Of a DNA stretch of 64,000 nucleotides, positions 56,057 through 64,000 are shown one piece after another. The notes beneath the pieces were generated by a model that searched no databases, was not told the origin of the DNA, and was given only the letters and a program-made list of their open reading frames with translations. Position 1 is the first letter of the stretch. Each line of letters opens with the position of its first letter. The position numbers were made by a program, and so were the translations under genes. The stretch comes from Rhynchospora pubera (taxonomy: Eukaryota; Streptophyta; Magnoliopsida; Poales; Cyperaceae), in NCBI GenBank assembly GCA_028095005.1, contig CM051461.1:167650644-167714643 (forward strand). The letters are read 5' to 3'.

Positions 56057-56731
56057 GGAGGGTTGGTCTCACAGTCCAACTTTTTGTGTAAGGTAAATTC
56101 AATCTCTTTACTATGTGGTGGGGCCCTAACTGTGGCAGTAATTGAACAAGAAAATGCTTATATTGAACATATTGTTTCTCTTTTAGGTTTCCCAGTAAAA
56201 TGTTTAAAAATTCTTTTTACTCTTCTAAACAGGTACTATCACTTGACAACAAATCTGCAGAACCAGAAGCAAACAAGACTCAGAAAAGAAAAGGAGCTAA
56301 GTTGATATAATCATATAACATCACATCTACAGAACCAGGAGCTATCAGAACTCCAAAAAAGAAACAGAGCAAAAACTTTAGGTTTGACAATGTATAGGAA
56401 AGAAATTGATGAGTTTGTTGTTTTATTTATTTTGTTTATTAGGTTTGACAATTTGTATAGGTCGAAGGATTATAAAGTTCCTTCAGTTGTGTTATTTTTA
56501 TTTTGTAGGATGCTCTCCTGCATTTATTTTAGCTGTAATAAAAAGGAAATAAATGTTTCCGTTTGTTCAAATAGATGAGTTTTGGAATAATTCTGTTCAA
56601 TTTTGCCACTTATTGGGAGCACCTGATGTTTCTCACACTGGAAGAGGCATTTATTCAGATTCTTCGAACCTGAAGTTTCTCATTTAGTTTACTACGAGGC
56701 ATCAGATATCATTCAAAAATGTCATAGATAA
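56057..56731 (+). other. CDC20 3'-UTR and downstream sequence
   Basis: No other gene is supported. Poly(A) signal-like AATAAA sequences lie near 56536 and 56551. A possible 3'-UTR intron is bounded by GTAAATTC near 56093 and TAAACAG near 56232. CAGAACCAG is repeated at about 56260 and 56331. Confidence 0.45.
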
Positions 56732-56740
56732 TTGAAAGAA

Positions 56741-57191
56741 GGGAAAATTGGATGGATGCCACCTCAAAACTTCAAAATTTGAAGAATGCCACTCCAAACT
56801 TAACTCTTAGAAAAATGCCACCCTAAATCAATTATACTTAAAAATTTGCCACAGTTATACACTTATTATATATTCTGAAAATAAAAATATTATAATTTGA
56901 TGTGTATTTTTATATTACCCAATATACCCTTCTTCCTCAACTCTCGTTCTCTCCTCTTTCCTGTCCATTCCCCTCTCCTCTCTGAACTGTCGACACCCTC
57001 TTTTGCATCTCCTCGCTCCCTATCATGATTGTTTCTCGATCTCACACAAATCTTTCATGATCTCTCCCGATCTCATACAAACTCTAGCCGAGGATTCCCT
57101 TCTCTCTACCTGTGTCACAAAGACGCATACAAGCCTTGACGAAGAAAGGAGCAAGCTCGCTTCTCCAGTCCCTACCGTGGCATCCACGTCG
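56741..57191 (+). repeat. Left TIR of MULE
   Basis: It matches the complement of 59608-60069 over about 450 bp, with scattered mismatches and small indels, for example around 56960-57000. Confidence 0.92.
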
Positions 57192-58600
57192 ACCTGAAGA
57201 AGATTGCATCCCGTGGCTTTCTTTATCTTTACAATATGTAAGCTTGTTTTATTTAGCTCTTGTATTGATGCTGATTTGTGCCTGATTTCACCTTTCTTTA
57301 CTAGTACCATGTTGTACCAGTAATAGAGTTCAATTCGAAAAATTGTAAGCCTGATTTCAGTCTAAGATGTATAATTTAAGTAGTAGGAATTAAAGATTTT
57401 TTAGTGAAACCATGAGGCAAGAATTTACTGGAATTTATTAGATGCACAACTACTCAAGTATATGTGGAGCATGCTGGAAATACCAAATACGATACATTCT
57501 ATTAAAGACGACACAACATAAAAATATCTTTGCTAAAGTAAAATGTACAATATGGTTTCATATCTCTTTTGACAGATCAGAAGGTTTTCACTGTGTTGGA
57601 TGCGGAGATGAATGATGAAGTTCAAAAATAGTCTAAACAAAAATTTCTGGTTCTGTAAGCTGCTGCGCACTGATGACTGGTTTAGACATAACTCATTTAT
57701 ATGATGTCCAATTTGATTGTTTCTGGATGCGTTGGAAAGATAAGAAAGACATCTACAACTTCTCTATTCAAAGCATCTTCAAATTCGGACTGCATCCTGG
57801 TCTAAAATCAGATTGAACATGACTAGTATTTAGGAAGTTTATTTCTGGATAGACTGTTTTCTGCTAATTCATGTTACACATTTGGATAGCTACTTTTTGT
57901 ATAGGCTCAGGGTATAAAAGCATATTGGTCTAAGAGCTTGATGCATGGCTGTATTAGTCTATTTATTTTTTTGGTCTTTGATTAAGAAAACTGATGTAGC
58001 TTGATGGTAATTTTCAATGACAGTAAAGTATTCTTTTTTTATATCAGCACCCCCTAAATGAAATGATGTAATATGAAGTGAATCAATGAATGGAAATCAA
58101 TACTTGATATTTATCTAAGAAATATAACGTACTCAAGAATTTTTGTGACATAATAAAATGTTTGTGCACTATGAAAACCTCTTGTGTTTATTCATATATG
58201 ATGGTATTTCTCTTGGCGTCATATATGATGGTACTGAATCATATGAAATTGAGTAAAAAATCAGTTGACAAAAGTATCACATATCATGTTTAGAGTAAAG
58301 AAAAATATAAATCTAGATGTCAATGACACAAACTTGTTTATCAACAATATCATTACAATGGTTCTACAAGGTTCTCGAAGAAAATAAATCATGAAAAATT
58401 CAGTATCTAAAATGTCCCAATAAAAACAAATCAAATACTACATTTCAAGTCACTGCACTGCATGCTTCTTCCATATCTTCAAACCAAAAGCAAGGTAGCT
58501 ATTTCTCTCAATGGTTGTTGTTGTTGTTTACACTATTTTTTTTTTTTTTTTTGAAATAGTTGAGAAAAGCTGTCAACTTAAAGTAGAGATCATATGGAGG

Positions 58601-59030
58601 TTAATAACAGCAGACATGCAATGATAATAGCTCTAAAGTAGAGATCAGCTTCTTTTTGCGCAGAAACTGCAACAACACAAGGGGGCTTGGAGACATCTCT
58701 AAAAATCCTGTCATTTCGCTCATGCCAGATGTACCACAAGGTGTAGCAGAGTAAAGTCTAGATTTTTGTATTGTGGAGGCAGTGAAGGCAGCAGTAATGG
58801 AAAGAAAGGTTGAAGTTGCATCATTAGAGCTTGCAATCAGTGGAATGAGAGAATGAGCCAGGAGCCTTTTCCAAATATCAAGAGAATAAGGGCAATTGAA
58901 GAAAAGGTGGGATGCCATTTCCAAATTGTTTTGAAGACAAAGCTAACACCCTGGTGACGAAAGTAAATTTCTTTGTGCCAGAATTTCTTGTGTCAGTAAT
59001 CTCCTCTGAAGTAAGACTGTAAGAGTAAAC
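58601..59030 (-). pseudogene. Decayed LINE reverse-transcriptase C-terminal (zf-RVT) fragment inside the MULE
   Basis: On the minus strand the pattern QRRLLTQEIL, then C-stop-LC, then ASHLFFNCPYSLDIW (about 58868-58917) fits the zinc-binding region at the end of plant LINE RTs. A shifted frame gives LWYIWHERNDRIFRD (about 58700-58745), another typical LINE motif. The in-frame stop and the frameshift show that it is dead. A chimeric host gene is less likely. Confidence 0.7.
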
Positions 59031-59607
59031 AGAAAACATTAACAGTAGGAGGTAGCCGATAATTCCATTTTTTTTGCAAAAGGAGAGGTAGTTTACAGTA
59101 TTGTTTTAATCAAAATTAACTACAACTCTTTTACCAAGTCCATCTTTATTTTTCCTCGTAAAATTAATCTTTCAAAAGAGAAGGCAAAGAACAAGTTAGT
59201 GTCACCAAGGAGAGCAGTATTGGCTCAGGTGATCCTCACATACCAGCACAAGTGCACAACGCACTGCCATCTACATATGATATGTAATCGAGAAGGTACA
59301 AACAAATAGCTTAATTTGTACAAAATTATTTGTCCTTTGTTCCATACCTTCGTTGATTTTCCTGTTTTTTATGGCACCTTTAGGAATTATTATTAGGCAC
59401 TACAAGTACATGTTATAATATTTATTTGACAGATCATAGACAATAGAAACACATATGTGTCGAAACCAACATTTAAAATTAACTGTGTTGAATATTTGCA
59501 AAGCCAAGCCATTGCTAAGAAGATCAACATTTTAAAATCTTTGCTTCTAACGAGTCTAGCATCAAATTGTGCTGAAATCAATAAGCTTACATAATCAATA
59601 AGAAGAT

Positions 59608-60069
59608 CGATATGGATGCCACGGTAGGGACTGGAGTAGCGAGCCTTCTCCTTTCTTCGTCAGAGCTTGTCTGGGTCTCTGTGACACAGGTATAGAGAAG
59701 GGAGTACTCGGTTAGGGTTTGTATGAGATTGAGAGAGATCGTGAAAGGTTTGTGTGAGATCGAGAGATATCATGATAAGAAGAGAGGAGATGCAAAAAAA
59801 GGTGTCGCCTGGTTTTAGAGAGGAGAGTATTTGGATGGGGAATGAACAAAAAAGAGGAGAGAAGGAGAGTTGAGGAAGAAGGGTATATTGGGTAATATGA
59901 AAATACACATCAAATTGTACTATTCTTATTTTCAGAATGTATAATAAGTGTATAATTGTGGCAAATTTCTAAGTATAATTGATTTAGGGTGGCATTTTTC
60001 AAAGAGTTAAGTTTGGAGTGGCATTTTTCTAATTTTCAAGTTTTGAAGTGGCATCCATCCAATTTCCCC
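59608..60069 (-). repeat. Right TIR of MULE
   Basis: It is the inverted counterpart of 56741-57191 and ends GGATGCCAC... reversed into TTTCCCC at 60069. Confidence 0.92.
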
Positions 60070-60082
60070 TTGAAAGAAACTA

Positions 60083-60262
60083 CTAGAGCCGTAACTATTT
60101 TTGATGAAAGAAACTTAAAATTGATGTCAGAACATATTTAAAATGATAGAACTTTGATTTTCCAAACCAAAATTAGAGCCGTAACTGCATTGAAACTTAA
60201 AAATTGATGTCAGAACATATTTAAAATGATAGAATTTTGATTTTCCAAACCAAAATTTTGAT
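60083..60262. repeat. 83-bp tandem duplication
   Basis: GAGCCGTAACT and ATTGATGTCAGAACATATTT recur with spacing 83 (GATGTCAG at 60123 and 60206). CCAAACCAAAATT recurs a further time at about 60295. Confidence 0.85.
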
Positions 60263-60689
60263 TGAGCTGTGACTTCTGGAGTAGCAGAGAAATTCCAAAC
60301 CAAAATTTTGATTTTTATTTTTTCGCACATTCTCATCTGATAGTTCGTTTAAGTTATTGACAGAAATATATTCAGAGCGTTTTATATTTCTGTTTCTTGA
60401 ACTTTGTTTGTGGCTGAAAAGTTCTAATTTTGTGTGAGAGAGAAAAATGAGAAGATATATGCGCACAAGTGGTGCTTTCTGCGTTGGATAATAGAGGAGA
60501 GAAAAATTTGGTTAAAACAAAGGAATTAAAGACTAACATTTCAGTCAAAACAAAAGTGATTTGACATAACAGTACCATTTTATTATAAAATTGAAAGTAA
60601 ATGCCGTTATCCATATCTGAATCTAAACCCATTTATTTTTTTTGTTTCCATCTTATCGAGCTGTCAAAAATAATAATTTCAATTTGCTA

Positions 60690-61124
60690 CAAGCTTTTAA
60701 AAAATGCCTTTTTTTCCGAAATAACGATATTTTGTAGCTAACCGCACGAACGTCATAGAAAAAAATGATAAAATAACGTAACGCGTCATTTACGTTTTTT
60801 CGCCGAAAAAACGTAAAAAGATTGTGTTTTTTCACCGAAAAAACGTGTACAATATCAAAAGACATATCGTGTATTGAGAACATAGTGTATTTTGTACATA
60901 TCGTGAATAAAATGCTTAGAAATGTTCAATATTGTGTACCACTGCCTCTCTTTGTATACCAATCGTCCATACAAATATAATACTGTACACAAAAATACAT
61001 ATGAGTTTGACATAAATGTTCGCATACATACATCGTTTTTTCGCCGTATTTTCACCGAAAAAACGCCGCACCGTTAAATCAACTCCGGACCGTCATACCG
61101 GAAAAAACGCATTTTAAAAGCTTG
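60690..61124. mobile_element. hAT-type MITE, 435 bp
   Basis: The termini are CAAGCTTTTAAAAAATGC and GCATTTTAAAAGCTTG, with an exact 8-bp duplication ATTTGCTA at 60682-60689 and 61125-61132, the size used by hAT transposases. The interior contains several copies of the near-palindrome CGTTTTTTCGCCGAAAAAACG (near 60790, 60826, 61035, 61055). There is no transposase. Confidence 0.87.
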
Positions 61125-61353
61125 ATTTGCTATCATAATTATCGATAATAGTATAAAACAGGAAACATATATTTTTTATGTAATAGTTTTTGAGTTCATG
61201 ATTCAATCGCATCCAGTAGTATGAAATCGTCAAAGAGTGTAAATAAACAGGCTCAAGTGAAAAATAAAAAATCCAAATTGAAGGACATCTCTCATGCGGA
61301 AGTTCTCTAGAAAAAATACATCCAATATTTAGGACTTACTAGAATAGTAGGAA

Positions 61354-62416
61354 ATGACAACTCAATCAGTTTCTAGTATGATAACTGGATTGAGAATATT
61401 CCCCTATCAAGAGGTTACCCTGATCTTTTTGCAAAAACTAAAGCTCCTTGTGCTACTCAACAGCAAGCAAGTAGTCAACAATGAAAAAACAAAACTTTTC
61501 TTGACAAGGGGATTAACCACAAAGATAAGGGAACGGAAAAATACAGTGGTAAATATAATTCAAAATACCAACCTGACTGACAGTCTTGACTCTGCTATCT
61601 GGAATCTTGACAGTAAAGGCATATTTACTATCAGTTCATTTTACTCTTTTTTTAACAACTCTGACATAAAAACTGACTTGAACATGACTGTTTGGCCTAT
61701 TAAAGTATCCCTTAATCCAAATTACTTCTCTGGCTCACTTTAAACAATAGAATACTTACTATAGATAATCTTCAAAGGAAAAGTTGGCAAGGACCCAGTA
61801 AATGCTCCTTCTGCTGTGACAATAAAACAGTAGATCACCTAATAGTCAATTGCCCTATTTCAAGACACTTTTGGACTGGAATTAATATGTTTAATAGACA
61901 AAACTTTAAATTTAGATTTATCCAATCTCAAAAGTCTTGGAGAAAACATCAACACTCTAAATTCAAACAACAAGAGCTTCGCAAAAGCTCTACTTGCAAC
62001 CTGGTGTTGGGTTATTTGGAATGAGAGGAACAATCATATCTTTAGGGATAAGATTACTTCCACTCCAACCTCGATATATTTCCAAACTCTAAACTTGTTT
62101 ACAAATTGCACTAATTTGAGCACAAATATAGAAAAGAGCTTCACGGATCTGGCTACACTCAAGGCTGGCAAGAAAGGCAAGGACGAAGATGGACACACAA
62201 CTGAAGACACCTCTGATACCTGAGGATTATGCTCATCCCCTAACCTTTATTGTTGTAGACTCTTTACAATGTTGTTAGCTAAAACTGTGCTTGGTTGTAG
62301 CTTGTTTGTTTACTTTTATGCAGTACTCTTTTTGGAGATTTAACTTTTGTATTAGACTTTTGATCAAGTAAAAAGCTCTTGGTTTCCCTACTTGGCGGGC
62401 TTTTGGATAAAAAAAA
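61354..62416 (+). pseudogene. Degenerate 3' end of a LINE (zf-RVT region, 3'-UTR, poly(A))
   Basis: The first frame gives SAIWNLDSKGIFTISSFY and WPIKVSL. After a frameshift near 61730 comes LWLTLNNRILTIDNLQRKSW, CSFCCDNKTVDHLIVNCPIS. After another shift near 61985 comes ALLATWCWVIWNERNNHIFR, ending at TGA 62221. This order is that of the RT C-terminus and zinc region of plant L1-type LINEs. An A run at about 62408-62416 could be the tail. The 5' limit is uncertain and no RT catalytic core is visible, so it is 5'-truncated. Confidence 0.75.
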
Positions 62417-62811
62417 TCGAAGAACATCTCCTGTTTCGTTAACTGGAGACGAGTCCCAACCTCCAATCACAATGCTCACTTTATGAAGTTTTTGCTTAAG
62501 AAATTCAAAAATAATTTGGAATTTAGTGTCTGAACCCTAACACATGCCGCCTCTTCAATTGACTTATTTTACTTCATTCCAAATTGCAAATTCCAACGAA
62601 CATAGTCAATATTCAGTTTTCGCACAACAGCCAGCTAGTAGCAGCAACGAATTCCCTATCCCACCTCTGTTCTGGTACTAGTACTTAGTGATATTGTTAA
62701 TGATTTAGTAGTACACTTATTGGAACTTCCAAAAATTTTATCTTATATATTTTCTTTTTTTGGAATAATTTTCAGGTACAATTAGATTCAAATTTTGAGT
62801 CCGGGTATTTA
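62417..62811. other. Intergenic DNA
   Basis: I see no gene or clear repeat in this AT-rich stretch. Confidence 0.4.
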
Positions 62812-62971
62812 GGGGGGCCCATTTGGATCGCTTAAAATTAGAGAAATTTCCTATTCCTAGACATAAAGTATTGGAAAGTGTGTAATTTTGTGAAGAATTT
62901 GGATTGTTTATAATAAATTTATACCTAGGAATAGAAAATTCCTCCTATTCCCATGTGATCCAAACAGCCCC
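62812..62971 (+). mobile_element. MITE, copy 1
   Basis: The ends GGGGGGCCCATTTGGATC and GATCCAAACAGCCCC form imperfect inverted repeats around 160 bp. TAG occurs at both edges, but the TSD is not clear. The superfamily is uncertain (hAT or Harbinger type). Confidence 0.65.
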
Positions 62972-63333
62972 TAGGATCTTATCTATATTGCTCACTAGTA
63001 CTTTTCTTTTGTTTCTATGTCTCATAAATTGAAAAAAAAATAATAACAAGTTTTAATAGATTGCTACTCCGTTCTCTAAATTTGATTATTCGTGTTCATG
63101 TTGGCGACAAAATTTGAGCAAGACGCATCTTGAGTCAGAAATGATTGCTGATTTTTTTATTTTTAAAATAAATTTGTAGTTATTTTCTTGATTAATTTAA
63201 ATAGGTTCTTTATAATATTGTCTTATGTCTTAATTTTAAAAACCTTCCTCAAAAAACATTCCATTAATTTCCTATTATTTGGTTCCCAAATCTCACTTTC
63301 TAATTATTGATATCCAGTTGAATTACTTACTAT

Positions 63334-63489
63334 GTTGTGTTTGGATGAAGTGTGGGAAGAAGAGAATAAGGGAATAAGAGAATAAATTTATTATAAATAA
63401 TCCAAACTCTTCACAAAATTACACACTCCCAACATTTCTTCCCACTTCTTCCCATATTCCTCTTATTCCCACACCATCTAAACGGAGCC
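63334..63489 (-). mobile_element. MITE, copy 2, inverted relative to copy 1
   Basis: The ends read GTTGTGTTTGGATG and CATCTAAACGGAGCC. The centre ATAAATTTATTATAAATAATCC and CTTCACAAAATTACACACT matches the complement of copy 1. Confidence 0.65.
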
Positions 63490-64000
63490 AGAGAATATAA
63501 GTAACATGTTCCCTTTTACTCGTGATTATGATGTATATATAGATTTGCATATCTTAGAAACTTATTATTTACTTACCACTCCAAAATTATATACAAAAAA
63601 TGTACATGGCACAACCAGAGTTCTTGTAATACAAATGCATTTAATTAGGAGATCCTCATGTAATACTTCTTATAAGTAACTAGATTAAACTAAATAGAAT
63701 TGCTTGGAATATTTTCAGGTGCAATTAGATTCGAATTGCTTCTGAATAAATAGGATCTTCTGTCCCATTGCTTACATGTACATATTTTTTTGTTTCTATA
63801 CGTGCTTAATGTTAAATCCAAAAAATAGAATTAGGAGATCCACATGATGAGCTTGATCTGATTAGAATGTTGTACAATAACATTGACAGTAATTAACATA
63901 TACAAATACATGATAACTAGGCTGAATAACTTGTACATGACCTCTTTGGAACCGATCCAAATTCAACCAATTACTCCCAGCATGTACTGTACCAACTCAC
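63490..64000. other. AT-rich intergenic DNA
   Basis: I see no gene here. The phrase TTCAGGT(A/G)CAATTAGATTC recurs at 62773 and 63715, a hint of another old repeat. Confidence 0.4.

Larger units (their letters stand above)
56741..60069. mobile_element. Non-autonomous Mutator-like element (MULE), 3.3 kb
   Basis: The ends are long inverted repeats, 56741-57191 and 59608-60069, starting GGGAAAATTGGATGGATGCC and closing with its near-complement. TTGAAAGAA is present on both sides (56732-56740 and 60070-60078), the 9-bp TSD typical of Mutator elements. No transposase is visible inside, so it depends on another element. The interior (57192-59607) holds AT-rich sequence and a LINE-derived fragment on the minus strand. 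The ORFs within the TIRs are not supported. Confidence 0.93.

Noticed and set aside
57003..57197. 64-codon ORF in the MULE left TIR
   Set aside because: Not kept open in the other TIR; most likely chance.

Overview
The window is plant nuclear DNA, almost certainly from a eudicot. About three quarters of it is a stack of very large Ty3/gypsy LTR retrotransposons. The last 15 kb is host sequence carrying one conserved cell-cycle gene, CDC20, with GT-AG introns, plus several non-autonomous DNA transposons and LINE fragments. There are no prokaryotic features.

Outer element (1-48797, minus strand). Its 5' LTR is complete at 41388-48797 (about 7.4 kb, TGT...ACA). Its 3' LTR is cut by the left window edge (1-5153). 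The minus-strand PBS is at 41364-41382 and the PPT at 5154-5169. The internal region encodes only a Gag-like polyprotein. Its domain order is unusual: a retropepsin-like domain comes before the Gag domain, followed by two separate CHHC zinc knuckles. There is no reverse transcriptase, RNase H or integrase. It is therefore a non-autonomous, gag-only element. Between gag and the 3' LTR it holds a short antisense ORF (6538-6879) with one predicted membrane helix, a duplicated hairpin region, a tRNA-derived SINE (7467-7670) and a 95-bp tandem array.

Inner element (12702-40491, plus strand). This 27.8-kb element is inserted inside the outer gag ORF and is flanked by the 5-bp TSD GAAAT. Removing it restores the outer reading frame. 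Its LTRs (12702-17554 and 35644-40491) differ at only a handful of positions by eye, so the insertion is recent. It has gag, then a pol with protease, RT, RNase H, a second archaeal-type RNase H and integrase, which marks the Tat lineage. Between pol and the 3' LTR lie three spliced genes on the opposite strand, of 401, 251 and 1069 codons by my exon models. The largest is a plant mobile domain protein, and the 401-residue one resembles the putative plant transposon protein family. All exon joins keep frame, so these antisense genes look intact, whereas gag carries an early TGA and gag-pol a frameshift.

The two elements share the same 19-nt PBS, the same PPT, near-identical LTR termini and a conserved block near the LTR end. 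The outer gag-only element may therefore have been mobilised by enzymes of the inner family.

Host part (48798-64000). A fragment resembling an Athila LTR end and an exon-like fragment come first, then AT-rich intergenic DNA. CDC20 (53714-56056, five exons, 461 aa) follows, with a perfect G2/M MSA element and a TCP palindrome upstream. Next is a 3.3-kb Mutator-like element with about 450-bp TIRs and a 9-bp TSD, holding a LINE fragment. Then come a 435-bp hAT-type MITE with an 8-bp TSD, a degenerate LINE 3' end and an inverted pair of MITEs.
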